A stretch of 64,000 bases of DNA from Tridacna crocea (GCA_943736015.1 OX031064.1:39421361-39485360), one strand, 5' to 3'. Positions 11,630 through 24,062 are shown, counted from the first letter of the stretch. The notes: a model not told the origin generated them from the letters alone. Made by a program: numbers and translations.

Positions 11630-13684
11630 TCAGCTCACCTTTAGCACTTTGTGCTAAAGGTGAGCTATTGTGATCGCCCCATGTCCGGCGTCCGTCAACA
11701 ATTTCTTTAAACATCTTCTTCTCCTAAACCACCGGGCCAATCTTGATGAAACTTAGCAGGAATGTTCCTTGGGTGAAGTTCTATCAAAAGTGTTAAAAAA
11801 AATTGAATTCCACCCATAGCTCTGGTTGCCATGGCAACAAAAAGGGAAAAAATCTTTGAACACATTCTTCTCTGAAAGTAGAAGGCGTAAAGCTTTGATA
11901 TCTGGTATGTGGCATCTTGTAATGGACTTCTGCCAAGTTTGTTCAAATCATGCCCCTAGGGTCAATACTTGTCCCGTCCCGTCACAAGTTTGAGCATAGG
12001 AACATAGAAGGAAAATTTTAAAATCATCTCTGAAATTTGAATGCGTAGAGCTTTGATATTTGGTTTGTTGCATCTCCTAGTGGACCTCTACCAAGTTTGT
12101 TCAAATTATGCCCCTGGGGCAAAACTGGCCCCACCCCGGGGGTCACAATTTTGAGCATAGGAACAAAGAAAAATTTAAAAATCTTCCTGTCTGAAATTTG
12201 AATGCGTAGAGCTTTGATATTTGGCCTGTTGCAACTCCTAGTTGACTTTTACCAAGTTTGTTTAAATGATGCCCCTGTGGTAAAAATGGCCCCTCCCCGG
12301 GGGTCACAATTTTGAGCATATGAATAAAGAATGAAAACTTTAGAATGCATACTCTGAAACTAGATGGCGTAGAGCTTTGTTATTTGGTATGTGGTATCTC
12401 CTAGTAGACCTCTACCAAGTGTATTCATATGATGCCCCTGGGGTCAAAACTGGCCCCGCCTCGGGGGTCACAAGTTTGAGCATAAGAACAAAGATAGAAA
12501 ACTTTAAAAAGGTTCCCCTCTGAAACTAGATGGCGTAGAGCTTAGATATTTGGTATGTTGCATCTCCTAGTGGACCCCTACCAAGTGTATTCATATGATG
12601 TCCTTTGGGTCAAAACTAGCCCAGCCCAGGGGGTCATAGTTAGAATACAGGAACAAAGAAGCAAAACTTTAAAAATTTTCTTCCCTGAAACTTGATGGTT
12701 TAGAGCTTTGACATTTGACGTAAAGCATGTTCTAGTGGACCTCTACCAAATTTGTTCATATGATGCCCTTGGGGTCAGAACTGGCCCTGCCCCGGAGGTC
12801 ACAAGTTCGAACATAGGAACAAAGAAAGAAAATTTTAAAATTCTTCTTTTCTAAAACTAGAAGGCATAGAGCTCTGATATTTGGCATGTAGCAATTCCTA
12901 GTGGACCTCTACCAAGTTCGTTCATATTATGTCTTTAGGGTCAAATTGGCCCTGCCCCGGGGATCACAGGTTCGCCCATAGCAACAAAGAAGGAAAACTT
13001 TAGAACTCTTCTTCTCTGAAACTTGAAGGTGCAGAACTTTGATATTTTGTAAGTAGAATCTTCTAGTGGACCGCTACCAAATTTGATCATATGATGTCCC
13101 TTGCGTCAAAACTGGTCCTGCCCAGGCGGTCACAGGTTGGAACATAGGAACAAAGAAGGAAAACTTTACATTTCTTTTTCTCTTAAACAGGAAAGTGTAG
13201 AGCTTTGATATTTGGTTTGTAGCATCTTTGAGTGGACCTCTACCAAGTTTATTCTAAGGATGCTGCTTTTGTCAAAAGTGGCCCAGCCTCGGGGACCACA
13301 AGTTCCACATCGGACAAAGAAGGAAAATTTAAATTTTTTCTTTTGAAACTGGAGCTTTGGTATTTGATTGCCCTGTATCCTGCGTCTGTCGTCCAGAGTC
13401 CGTCGTCCGTCAACAATCTCTTTAAAGGGCAAATCCTAAGACATTTTGACCAAACTGTTTTTTTGCTCCAATCAGCTGCAAATGATGTTAGTAAACACGG
13501 GTCCATCAGTTTTCATAAATACCGCCCTGTAACATGCCATAAATCACGCTCGAATTGTCACGCTGATATACGGCCCCAAAAATGGTACATGGCTTTACAG
13601 TCAGTAGAAATTAGTAGGAACGCTGATGATTATACGCAGATATCTGAGTATTAACAAAGAATTCAGCCGAAAAAAACGTTAAAT

Positions 13685-14251
13685 TTTGCAGCCTATGGCT
13701 TCAACGTCGAATCAGGAACACAGGGAATTAGTATGTTCAAATTTCCGAAGGAATTAAAAAGCAGGAAACTATGGATTCAACGTTTAAACCGGGGCCGGAC
13801 AGTAACGACGGATTTTGTGCCATCAGTTTATTCCAAATTGTGTCTGAAACACTTCGAGGTCAGTCAGTTCTTAATAAGTCCAAAACTCGTAAAAGAATTT
13901 GGTTATAGGAATGTTAGGCTGCGGTTAAAACCTGATACTGTGCCTACATTGTTCGAAACTCCGAGTCGAAATAAGCAATGGCAATCTCCAAAAAGAAAAA
14001 CAAACATAAGGTCAGTAATTCCTTTAATTGTTCTTCGTAATATTTTATCCTTTTCTAGATCTACATTCTGGACAAAGGAGAAATTGGTGCCGTTTTCTCC
14101 CTTTTTTTCCCAAATGTTTTCAACATTTAACCCTTTACTAAGAGACAAACTTTTAGACTGGTCCAAATTAAAAGCACTTGCAGGGAACAAAGTAAACCTA
14201 ACTGAAAAATTGAAATTTGTCTCCACCAGGATAGAAAACATTGTAGGATAA
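13685..14251 (+). pseudogene. THAP-domain protein of the TTAA element, decayed
   Basis: The frame contains FPKELKSRKLWIQR, then FVPSVYSKLCLKHF, and VPTLFETPSR. This is the THAP zinc-finger layout (FP, W, C-x2-H, and the AVPTLF-like end). At the N-terminus the two zinc cysteines expected in C-x4-C are Phe (13,685 and 13,700: FAAYGF), so the finger cannot form. The sister copy keeps both as Cys. The first Met is at 13,733. Beyond about 14,005 the frame runs into MITE sequence (AAG|GTCAGT at 14,010 may be a donor), so the last ~80 residues are probably not coding. THAP domains bind DNA and occur in transposases and host regulators. Here the context says transposon. Confidence 0.7.
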
Positions 14252-14351
14252 GAAGAAAATGTTGGTTACCAGCATTTTCTCCTTTTCCCACAATGTTTTA
14301 AAAAGGCTTCCATCTCAGGGTTGTAAAAACCAGGGATTGTTTGGTAAAGGG
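14131..14351. mobile_element. TTAA hairpin MITE, copy within the THAP element
   Basis: Bounded by TTAA at 14,127 and 14,352, with ends CCCTTTACTA and TTGGTAAAGGG. The centre has GGTTACCAGCATTTTCTCC with flanking AACATTGT/ACAATGTT arms. Further partial copies lie at 14,367-14,480 and 14,545-14,650. Confidence 0.75.
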
Positions 14352-15213
14352 TTAATTTGCACATGACAAAAAAATGGTAATCAAAAAATTGAAATGAAAT
14401 TTGATTTGGATAGGATGGAAAACATTATGGGAAAGGAGAAAATCTTAGCATTTTTCTCTTTTCCTCACAGTGTTTTCAAAGGCAACAACATAACGTATTC
14501 ATCCAAATTCATAACATAAATTTTGCAAGTACCAAAGTCTGGATTGTTCAAATGATGTTAACTTTCACGTGTTTCAGCTTTTTCTTCCTTTTCCACAATG
14601 TTTTCAAAAGGCTTCTATCTCAGGGTTGTAAAAAACAGAGGGTAAACTGACCATTCACCGAACACAAAAATTTTAGACTGGTTCAAATTGAAAGCATTTG
14701 CAGATAAGAAAAGAATTCTGAACCAAAAACATTTGCAGCTGATTGGAGCAAAAACAGTATGATCAAAATATTTTAGGATTTGCCCTTTAAACAGTAAACA
14801 TCTTTTTCTTCCCACACTGTTTTTCAAACACTCTTTCTTTGGGTATTGGAATCTAGACCTAGGGTTTGTATGGTAAAGGGTGAAGTCAGTATCTGGCTAC
14901 CCCTAGTAATGGTCATAAATGTTAATCCATCACCGGCCAGTTGAAACAATACAGGAAATGGTTACATAACATTTGCATATCTCACCCCTTTACACTGTAA
15001 TGTTTGTTTGTGACAGTAAACCCATGTTACAGCTTTTATCCCATACACTTCTTCTCTTCGACATTTCACTCTTAAAAATGATTTGACAACTTACAATCAT
15101 TTTGAACAAATTTTGAATTGTATCTTTACACTTCTGATATGTGGATATTTCCCTGTTCCTCTCCATATTATGTCTTCTAGACAGGCTACTGAGAGAAATC
15201 TTTTGCTTTTACG

Positions 15214-16431
15214 GTAAACGGTCAAAAGCCCCTCCGGTCATTATCCCCTACCCCCAAAACAGGTAAGGCGGTCAAAAGCCCCTTCACAAATTTGCAAGGG
15301 CGGTCATTATCCCCTTCATCAAATTTTAAAGGCGGTCAAAAGCCCCTTCGCGATTTCGCAAGGGCGGTCATTATCCCCTTCATCAAATTTTAATGGCGGT
15401 CAAAGGCCCCTTTATCAGTAGCAGACAAAAGTCCCTATGAATGGTAACCATGCCGACATTATCCCCTCCATAGACATGAAGTCTGATAATCGCTTTGAAA
15501 TAGCACACTTGTAAAATATACACTAATGTGTGAAATTATCGGATGTGGATCTAGAATTGATGATTGTTGATTGATTGTAATGTTCAACGCCGTTTTCAAC
15601 ATTGTTTGATTTATATCGTGGCTGCCAATGTACCTATCAATGCTTTTACAGGGTGCTTTTTTTTTTCATTAGTCGGCAATTTTTTCCCAGGCCACTGGCT
15701 GCTTACTTACTCACATAATGGTCAACAGGAGGCTCAGTGGTGAGCGTGTCGGACTCATGACCTAGTGGTTATGAGTTCGATACCCGGTTGAGGCGAACTT
15801 TCTTTCCGGCGTAATTTCGCCTCTCATCTCTGCTGAAGCATTTGAGAAAAGTAGTTGGTGGCTTTGGAAAGAAAGTTGTATAAGTACTGGTGTGAGAAAG
15901 CCAGGAAACACATGTGCGTCACCAACTGCCATGACCTTAGCTGTTAAAGTGGCGTAAACCCCCAATACAAACCAACCAACATCTATTGAAATGAATCAGA
16001 TAAACTGAGGACGGATTAAGATAATTACCTGTTATGGTACAAAGTGATCACTCGTTTACATGTTGAATGTATATGTATGTATAAGACCGACAGGAAACAA
16101 TTTTAATGAGTAAATCACCATCAAGCAAAACAAAGGGGGGGGCAGGGGATAGGGATGCTGGCGCAGGTACGACACTGAAATTATTTTATTTCTTCGTTAG
16201 AAATCACAAAGGGAAATGCTAGCCCATGTAAAGGGGCTTTTGCCCGCCCGAATGATTGGATCAAGGGGATAATGACCACCCTTGCGAAATTGCAAAGGGG
16301 CTTTTGACCGCCTTTAAAAATTGATGAAGGGGATAATGACCGCCGTTGTAAAATTGTGGTGGGGCTTTTGACCGCCATACCTGTTTTGGGGGAAGGGGAT
16401 TATGACCGGAGGGGTTTTTGACCGCCATTCT
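15214..16431. mobile_element. TIR element built of GGTCAAAAGCCCC / GGTCATTATCCCC words
   Basis: It is flanked by a perfect 9-bp duplication GCTTTTACG (15,205-15,213 and 16,432-16,440). The sister THAP element at 62,661 shows the uninterrupted site. The terminal inverted repeats are about 70 bp (CGGTCAAAAGCCCCTCCGG with GGTCATTATCCCC), and the same two 13-bp words recur several times inward at both ends. A 9-bp target duplication is typical of Mutator-like elements, but no transposase is present, so the superfamily is inferred only. Confidence 0.75.
15725..15980 (+). mobile_element. tRNA-derived SINE
   Basis: The head GGCTCAGTGGTGAGCGTGTCGG (A-box region, given in part) and GAGTTCGATACCCG (B box) form a Pol III promoter. 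The body continues to GGCGTAAACCCCCAATACAAACC. The same SINE is on the minus strand at 57,176-57,440, and a tail piece is at 54,355-54,440. It lies inside the 15,214-16,431 element, so it is younger than that element or was captured by it. Confidence 0.75.
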
Positions 16432-16772
16432 GCTTTTACGACCCTTGTGAAGATAGAAAAAACTTTCGAAAACATTGAAGGTAAAAGAGAAATGCTGCTG
16501 ACCAGCATTTTCTCCTTTTTCTACAATGTTTGTTACCCCATCATAAACAAGTCCAAACATGCAAGTTAAATTTGATTTGTTGACTCTAATTGCTTTCAAT
16601 TCGGTTGAGTCAATAAATTTGATGTTTGGTAACAATTTAAACATGTATTTTACATCTCTGTATTTTACATCTCTGGAGAAACAAGTCCATACAACTCGTA
16701 CTAATCTCTTCGGATACTGCTCCCTGTGAACTTAACCAGAACTCGTGCCCAATGTGTGGGATTTATATTTAA

Positions 16773-17010
16773 CCCTTTACCAATCAATCCTTAATTTTTA
16801 CGACCCCGAAGACAGAAGACTTAAAAACATTGTAAGAAAGTAACCAGCTACCTAGTAGAAAGTAACCTAGTAACCAGCATATTCTCCTTTTAACACAGTG
16901 TTTTACTCTGCTGGAAAAAAAATTCAGTTTTTGAAATATATAACTTTATTTTGTCGTCTCCAAGCGATTTCAGTTTGGACCTGTTTAATACTTTGTCGTA
17001 TGGTAAAGAG
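16773..17010. mobile_element. TTAA hairpin MITE
   Basis: TTAA at 16,769 and 17,011; ends CCCTTTACCAATCAATCC and ATGGTAAAGAG. The central hairpin is eroded (GTAACCAGC...). An equivalent copy is in the second THAP element at 63,140-63,352, so it inserted before those two elements separated. Confidence 0.75.
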
Positions 17011-18130
17011 TTAAAAATAGAAAATATTGTAGATAAAGGATCAATTGATAGTTACCAAGAATATAAAATAATTTTGAGAATTGTCTTAATGATCTCGGAA
17101 CATATTCTTTTATCAAATTTCACGCTTGTTAAAAGCATTTCAAACTGTTCTTATTCTCATGAAAATCGCGATTTATTGTGTAACCCTTTACCCATGAGAG
17201 AACAAATTTTGTACCTGTCAATGTTTACAGAATTCTTTACAAGATACAAATATAGGATCCATCAACAAATAGTTAGAACTAACATCTCACGATTATCAAT
17301 CGTAAAAGTCAAGAAAAAAGGGTTATTTGACATGAAACTAAAGTGTCGGAGAAATGTCTTTAAAAATGTCGGGGAACTGTCTAGTCGTGGAACTGTCTTG
17401 AAACCATCTTTTTTATTATTATTGTTAATTCCGCCCGTTAATCTACTGAAAATACTTCGCGTGAAACAAAGCTTATGCTGTACACTTAATTTCATCATGT
17501 ATAGAATATTTCCGTAAGCAACGTTCGCCCCGTAGCGTAATACATGTAGGCATGATACTCAACACGCTGTTCAAAAGTCCGGCATAACATCGTTATTTTC
17601 GCCATTAGTGGGCGAAATTTTACTTTTATCCTCATCATCAGAAACTATTAAGTTTCATTAAAAATTGTATGGTACATGTACGGCCTTACCGGCCTAGAAT
17701 CGTGTATTTCTTCGTCTTAAATATCGCTCATTTCACTATCTTAAACAAGGTCCATATTGAAACAAACGCTCCTATGACGTCACAGATCAAGGTGCGCTAA
17801 AATAAGTAAGGGAGGTAAGCGATGCAAGAAAAACTAATAAGCAAAAATATGAATTGAAAAAAAGTACTTTTACTATTTTTTTTTTTTTTTTTCAAATTAC
17901 AACATTACCAGGTTGCCATTTGATAGATGTAGATTTGAAAATTAATCATATCAGAAACTTGTTGATTTGCCCTTTAAACATCTTCTCCTAAACCACTGGG
18001 CCAATCTTGATGAAGCTTGGCAGGGATGTTTCTTGCATAAAGTTTTACCAAAGTTGTTCAAATAATTGAATTTCACTCATAAGCTATAGCCTAAGGTGAG
18101 CGTTCCAGAGCCAATGGCCCTCTTGTTTTA

Positions 18131-19069
18131 TATATAACCTTTTTATAAATGTAGTGGGCGAGTACATATGTACATGAATTCCAACCTTTAGTATACGACA
18201 ATTAATAACTTGTCCAGATCTTGAACATATGAACACAAGATAAATATAGCTATACGATTTCATCTATCGTAGAAAAGGTACAAAACATTATTGGAAAAGG
18301 ATAGTATACTGGTTATCAGCATTTTGTTCTTTTCCCACAATATTTTCAAAAAGGTTTCTAGGGCCCACAAAAATCGGGAATGTTTGGTAAAGGGTCAATT
18401 CATTTCAAGAATCCTGCTGTCGAAATGTCAGAACTTTGTTAAGATACGTAAGTAAATAGAAATATCTATTAATTCTTAGAGCATACCGAAGCCACCCCAC
18501 AGACAAGCCGGACAACCTGTATGAAGTGAAGGCAAATTTGATATATTGACCCCAGAATCAAGAGAACGGTTCAACGACTGTATTAATTCAACTCATCCCC
18601 TTCTGTCAAAAGGGGACCAGGTCAAGTAGCTCTATGGTATGCCTATGTGACTTGTGACCTGATGATTATGAATCGATGTCTGATTGTTGCCAAATTTCTT
18701 TCTATTTCGCCTCTCACTGTAATGATGTATTCCACAGACGCTGATATGTTAGTAACTGCAGTCACGCTTGCTACTCTCTTCACAGAACTGAGAGAAAGTT
18801 CAAACAATTGAGAAAGAGTTCATTGTGGTTAAGATATGACCATTCAAATTCATTTAGGTTATTTCTACGCATCAAACTGCGGAAAAGTTAGGAACCAGCG
18901 CATCATGTTTTTTTTTTATTTCTTCGTGCGTACTCAGGATGTGACACAGTGTGCCATTTTAACAGCGTTGGTAGAAAACCGGTAGAACGTGGCAATTTCA
19001 GCATGGAGTCTGTATGAAAGAAACTGTGTTCACCAGTGGATTATATCACCGAAGAAGACATAGGAGCTC
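18131..19069. other. Degraded MITE and SINE traces, no gene
   Basis: 18,260-18,403 is a 5'-eroded copy of the TTAA hairpin MITE (ending TTTGGTAAAGGGTCAA). 18,610-18,720 has SINE-like wording (GTGACCTGATGATTATGAATCGATG). The rest shows nothing I can name. Confidence 0.45.
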
Positions 19070-19385
19070 TGGAAAGATTTGTTGTTCTCCTGTATTTAAA
19101 AACTGCAGCATATGACTCTTTTCCCCAAAAAAGTGGACAAATTGAAACATGCATCTTTAAAAGTGCACTTGAGTTCAGCATATATTAAGAGGGCTGTAAT
19201 TCAGGCTGCGTATGTATTGGGGCAAATGTACCATACCATACAGGACATACCCATTCGTTCAAATACGGGTTTGACTATGGAAGATGGCTTGTGTAACTTG
19301 TGTAAATTTGATTTCGGTCGCTTTTAGGTGCGGATGCTGTGTTCCGTGTCCAAGGCCGTCTTTATCATGCCGCGGCGCATTGCAT
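19070..19385 (+). pseudogene. Fragment of a repeat-borne protein gene
   Basis: A reading of RFVVLLYLKTAAYDSF and, slightly further on, a 71-codon open stretch (19,112-19,327) with KRAVIQAAYVLGQMYH. The same sequence recurs at 2,133-2,445, so it is multicopy. Wording of the RFVVL-Y / KRA-Q type resembles an uncharacterised family common in invertebrate genomes, but I cannot name it. Both copies are short and look broken. Confidence 0.4.
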
Positions 19386-20057
19386 ATGTACATGTATAAT
19401 TATGTTATTAGTAATAATTATTGTAGAGCACATTAGTACTCTTTTGCATTTGATAAATGCATTTGAAAATATTCTTTACATGTATGAACACCCAAGAAAT
19501 AAAAAAAAACAAAAAAAAACTGGACGAAAACTCTTTAAGTACCCCTTTCTGAAGACTCAGTCATATACTTAAAAGCTAACATGTTTTTTGCTAAAGAAAC
19601 TAACAAATCATGTAGTATAAGTATTGCTTTATTCATTCATGGTGATTTTTATTCATCCATTTTATTTTGAATTATTATTTCGTCTCTTTTGCATGTGTAT
19701 ACAAAATATCTCTCAGAAACGTCACAGCAAAAAAGTGAAAATAACTCAAATTTAGGTACCTCCTTTTGAACCCCCCCCCCCACTCCCTCGTTTTTTTTTT
19801 TAATGATCCCTTTTTCCAATTACGTGGATCTTAATCGTTTTGGATTCTAAAAACATTAAACGACGTATATGCATGTTTTGGTGTTTTCTTTCGGAAGTAA
19901 GCATCTTGGCTCTATTTTGGGTCTGATCTGCCTCACTATTTAGACCAAATTGCAATGATCTTGAGGAAACATGGCCCAACTGCAGTGATCGTAAGGATCG
20001 TGATACAGTTTTTGACCGTCAAACATATGGTCACCTTTACCTTACCCCGATTTATCG
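19386..20057. other. No gene seen
   Basis: AT-rich sequence with homopolymers (A-tracts at 19,502, C-tract at 19,770). No supported coding feature. Confidence 0.5.
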
Positions 20058-20061
20058 TTAA

Positions 20062-20277
20062 CCCTTCACCAAACAATCCCTTTTACGAAACATAGATAGA
20101 AGCCTTTTGTAAACATTGTGGGAAAAGGAGAAATGCTGGTAACCAGCATTTTCTCCTTTTCCCACAAAGTTTTCTACCCTGCTGGAAAAAAAAATCAGGT
20201 TTTTATTTAAGTTGATTTTGTCGTCTGCAAGTGTTTTCAATTTGGACCAGTCTAAAATTTTGTCGTTTGGTAAAGAG
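20062..20277. mobile_element. TTAA hairpin MITE
   Basis: TTAA at 20,058 and 20,278; ends CCCTTCACCAAACAATCCC and GTTTGGTAAAGAG. The centre is a near-perfect hairpin around ATGCTGGTAACCAGCAT with AGGAGAAA/TTTCTCCT arms. One of the best-preserved copies. Confidence 0.85.
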
Positions 20278-20524
20278 TTAATCCTGAGAGAGCGTAATAG
20301 AACGTGGAAATCGTAGTAGACGTTAGAAGAACTTAGTATACTGTAAGACAAGGTAATGAAACTCGAGGCATATCTTATCAAAATCGTTTTACTATCAAAT
20401 TACATGTACTGAAGTTCTTATTAGAAAGTACTGAAAGCGCAAGAAATCATAGGAAAGGAAAACTGATACAGTTAATCTTGCAGTTTCGCAGTATATTTTC
20501 CAAGTTTATCAAAATCAACTACAG

Positions 20525-20900
20525 TGGATGAGTGATTTATTGTATGGTGTTTAACGTCGTGTAAAATATTATTATTATTTCAGTTATAATGCGGCATCCA
20601 GTGCACCTATGCCTGCTTTTCTAGAGTTTATTTTGCCAGTAGTCCACACAAATTTCTTTCCAAGCCACTAGCTAGTTTCCCACAATACCATCGTTGAAAC
20701 AATGTTCAGTGGTGGGAGAGGAATGCATTCAACTACAATGGCCCATCCAGGTCTGTTGCGCTACTTCCACTACAACTTCAACCATATACCGCGTTCTTCA
20801 GGATAATATAAAATAGGAGTACTCGTGGCAAAATTTTCACCATCAACTGTATTCGATCACACGACCCACACATTGACCAAGCATCTATAAATTCCCTGGA
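20525..20900. mobile_element. SINE-like repeat, diverged
   Basis: It begins TGGTGTTTAACGTCG and ends near CGATCACACGACCCAC. It is similar in layout to 30,765-31,075 and, more distantly, to 15,560-15,660. The tRNA boxes are too eroded to place. Confidence 0.45.
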
Positions 20901-21034
20901 ACCGAGGCTTATGTAAACGTAGTATTAGATGATGCATTGAAGCCCGTTTCGCAGATCATGACTCGTGTCGTACAGCATTCTTTCAGTTGAGGCCGACTTT
21001 TGAAACTGTAAGGGCCTCATAATTCGACTTCAAG

Positions 21035-21262
21035 TTTATTAAATCCTGTCCGAATATTTTCATCCGTAAATAATTGGCACAGCATAAAGAATTTTTTCAT
21101 CAGCTTATGGTTAATACGGCGAAATATTTGTCTAAAAAAGGAAAGGTATGCGAAAATAACGAGTGCCGTAACGCACGAGTTATTTTCGCGGACCTTTCCC
21201 TCTTGAGGCGAATAATTCCCCATACTAACCACAAGCTGATTAAATATTTCCGCTGATTATTT
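21035..21262. mobile_element. Palindromic MITE
   Basis: Outer arms (AATATTTTCATC...ATCAGCTTATGGTTA against ACCACAAGCTGATTAAATATT) and an inner hairpin GCGAAAATAACGAGTGCC / CACGAGTTATTTTCGCG. Almost all of it can fold back on itself. No ORF of substance. Confidence 0.7.
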
Positions 21263-22265
21263 TATCAACGAATGCCACTTTTAAACTAGACTTTAGTGAT
21301 CTGAAGATTAATTAACCAATCAATTAACCAGATTTTTGGCAGGAGGAAAATATTAACTGTGACAGGGCAATAATTCTCCCCAGCTCAAATGACGTATCTT
21401 TACCCATAACATTTCTAAAAATAGACATGAACTATACTATTTATTTATCACTTGCGGCTTAAATTTTGTAATCAATTTGTGAATTATGTAAATTTATACG
21501 CTAAACTAATCAGTGACTTGGACTGAGTGTCGTTTAAAATGCTTTCTATACGACTCAATGAAAGCTTCAATAGTTCCACTTACAGTCGTGATATGACGGG
21601 TTTATGTTAAAAGATGCTCTTGAGATCAACGCAAGAGGAATGGGACTCTATCAAGTTCAACACAATTAAGTCATAGACATAAAGACGTCTGTAATACCTG
21701 AAATTAAGCCCCGGCCTTCTACCATTGCACAGCTTATGTCACCCTCGTGGCTAGAACTACATGGAAATGATTTTTTCACTGTGTTTTAATGTACCATAGC
21801 GTACTGAAGGTACATGCAAATAAAGAATTTCAGTGTGATTTATTAAAGTACCTTGACAAGGCTTGGTTCCAGGCCGTTCATTGTTTTACTTGTCTGCTCT
21901 ACAGACGTTACTCTTTTTGAAATGACGGGTTAGGGGAACGATAGGCAGGTACGAGTAGATGCTAAAGATAAATACTAGAAATCAGTTAGAACTGCGTGAT
22001 GACGAGTTGTTAAAAAATACGGCCTGTTCTCAGGCTACACATAGAGGTACATAACGCACTTTCTGTCGTAGCTTTCCATTTTTTTTTACAACATACTATG
22101 TCAAAAGATAAGTATGGCTAGCAGAAAGATCCTTGAATATAATTAGACCTAACAAAACACAGATAAAAGTAGTTCGACTTTTTGTAACGCATATCATTAA
22201 CGTTCTCTTACGTACTGTAGCGTAATTCAACAGATATCAGTTCGGAGAAAACCATACTTTTACAC
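21263..22265. other. No gene seen
   Basis: Unique-looking AT-rich sequence without recognisable exon, RNA or repeat. Confidence 0.5.
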
Positions 22266-22274
22266 TGTACTACA

Positions 22275-22665
22275 CAATGCCGACTTTTAACGACCCTGGG
22301 AAAGAATCCTTCTGAAAGTATTGTAACCAGCATTTTCTTGTTTTCCCACATTTTTTTTATACCCAATCAGTGAACAATTGCACCATTTTAAACCACATTG
22401 GCATTGTCGTCTGCAAATGCTTTCAATTTGGACAAGGCTGAAATTTTGTTATCTGGCAAAAGGATATCCCTTTACTGAAGATATCCGAGTTGTAGCGACC
22501 CTAAGAATGCGAACTCTTTTAACGCATTGTAAATAAAGTGCGAATTCGTGTTACCCTCATTTTCTCCTTTTCCTGCAACGTTTTCTTTCGTTTAAAGACA
22601 GTTATCATCAGTTAACGTAGGTTTGACTCGTCGTGTGCATATGCTTGCAATTTGGTATAGCCACA
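22275..22665. mobile_element. Two degraded TTAA-MITE copies
   Basis: 22,280-22,470 and 22,480-22,660 keep the internal words (GTAACCAGCATTTTCT, GTCGTCTGCAAATGCTTTCAATTT) but have lost clear ends. Confidence 0.55.
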
Positions 22666-23049
22666 ATATTTTTTTATTCTCTTTTTCGTGTCATACTGGA
22701 TTTCATTAAGGATTATTTGTCATTAATACATAAATATTAACTCCAGCTTTGAATCCAAGTTGGCAATAAAAGAGTTTGAAGTGATACTGGAGCTGCATTT
22801 AAGATATAGACGGGGTGTTCATCTTAAAATCGTATGGCGACTGGAAGATTTCGAAAACTTTTGCCTGTAAAAAGAAGACGTTTACTTTGCCAATTGTACT
22901 GATGCAAGAAATGGCTTCCGTGCAAAGGTACTACAATTCTTGATTTTATTGCGATAATTACGATGTTTCTACTTCAGAGTGCTTATGAAGACATTATAGC
23001 ATAAAAAGGATTTGATATGTTTGTCACGATTTTTAGCATGGTTTAAAAA

Positions 23050-23318
23050 TGTGAACCGTCAAATGGGAAATGGGACCATCTGGAAATACTGTAAATCAAT
23101 AATATGAAAACAGATCAAAGACAGAGCAGTTCAATTTTAGATTTTAGTTAAAAAATAATTGTATAATAATGTAGAATTACCACTTTTCATGCAGAGAATA
23201 TCAAAAAAGCAGAAAGTGTCGACCCTTGTCAGCTTGCGCAACCTTGGTTGTCTGACCAGGTTCGACACTTTTCGCAGTTCCTAGATGGTCCCTTATTAAG
23301 TGACGGGTCATAATTAAA
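23050..23318. mobile_element. TIR element (GACCC/GGGACCATC type)
   Basis: Left arm TGAACCGTCAAATGGG and GGGACCATCTGGAA; right arm TTCCTAGATGGTCCC and GTGACGGGTCA. There is an inner pair AAAGTGTCGACC / GGTTCGACACTTT. A non-autonomous inverted-repeat element; superfamily not determinable. Confidence 0.6.
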
Positions 23319-24062
23319 AGGATCAAGAAGTTGTGTTTTTCTGATTGTTGCTTTTAATGTGAAAATTATATAGCTAATCGATGACTTAATTAAAAAAAGA
23401 AACAGCTGGTTAGATCAGCTGACCTCGTCAGGGCAAGCAGTAAAGAAGAAAATAAGCACTTTTTTCAATGCAGCGAACCCGCAGTTAAAGACGGTGGCTA
23501 CAGTTTCATCATTTTTTGTTTTACATTCAGAATTAGAATTTCATTAAACTTTGTTTAATGATAGTATGTTATCTGATCTACAAAATTAGGGGATAAAAAG
23601 GGGGTCACCTGTTTGGGAAAAAAAATATTCATATGTCTTTTAGAACAACCTGCATTGCAGTATTTCAGGATGAAATTTTACCTATGCAAACAAAGTCTGT
23701 TTATACTTATTTAAATGACAACAATTCTAAGTAAATTTTATGTCATTGTTTAGGTGTATGGCTTAAACACCTTTATTAAAAAAAATATATACTCCCAAAA
23801 CAAAGAACATTTTTTCAAGTTAAATTATTATTTTATTATATATATATATTACTAAACTTAAAGGATAAAGTTTAAAATAAATAGACCACCTGCCTTATTT
23901 TTCAAGAAGAAAAAAAAAATAAGTTTGTGGGTGGGGCACTAATAACTGCATGTAAATGTAGGGTTTGTCAAATACAAAGAATACAACAATATTGATAAGG
24001 GTCAAATTTGTTGGTCATAATTAATCAATCTATAGTATATAAATGTAATACTGATGTTATCA

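Larger units (their letters stand above)
13426..17973. mobile_element. TTAA-flanked THAP-bearing DNA transposon (Kolobok-like), copy 1
   Basis: The host repeat reads CAACAATCTCTTTAA before the element and TTAAACATCTTCTCC after it, the same order as the uninterrupted sequence at 11,698-11,715, so the boundaries are clear. The ends are AGGGCAAATCC at the left and GATTTGCCCT at the right, with TTAA on both sides. An inverted copy of the first ~65 bases also ends at 14,786 beside another TTAA, so a shorter 1.36-kb unit (13,426-14,786) may be nested or may be the original element. Kolobok elements use TTAA targets and several carry THAP proteins. piggyBac also uses TTAA, but its ends begin CCC. 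A collinear copy starts at 61,310. Confidence 0.65.
11630..18130 (-). mobile_element. HINE/pearl-like element 2 (minus), split by an insertion
   Basis: Read on the minus strand the element begins at about 18,130 (ACAAGAGGGCCATTGG) and ends at 11,630 with the hairpin AGCTCACCTTTAGCAC/GTGCTAAAGGTGAGCT followed by CTGA. The body from 11,980 to 13,350 holds about eight monomers whose GTAGAGCTTTGATATT words fall near 12,042, 12,204, 12,369, 12,533, 12,700, 12,865, 13,028 and 13,196 (spacing 162-168). The segment 17,974-18,130 continues the sequence interrupted at 13,425. The intervening 4.5 kb is a later insertion at a TTAA. Confidence 0.7.

Noticed and set aside
11980-13350. Possible CRISPR-like array (regular ~165-bp spacing)
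   Set aside because: The monomers are diverged throughout with no short constant repeat and unique spacers. It is the core of a HINE-like element in a eukaryote.
13903-14241. 112-codon minus frame
   Set aside because: It is antisense to the THAP frame and the TTAA-MITE.
15762-15965. 67-codon minus frame also seen at 57,227-57,451 (MAVGDAHVFPGFLTP)
   Set aside because: The shared wording is the antisense of a tRNA-derived SINE, not a protein family.
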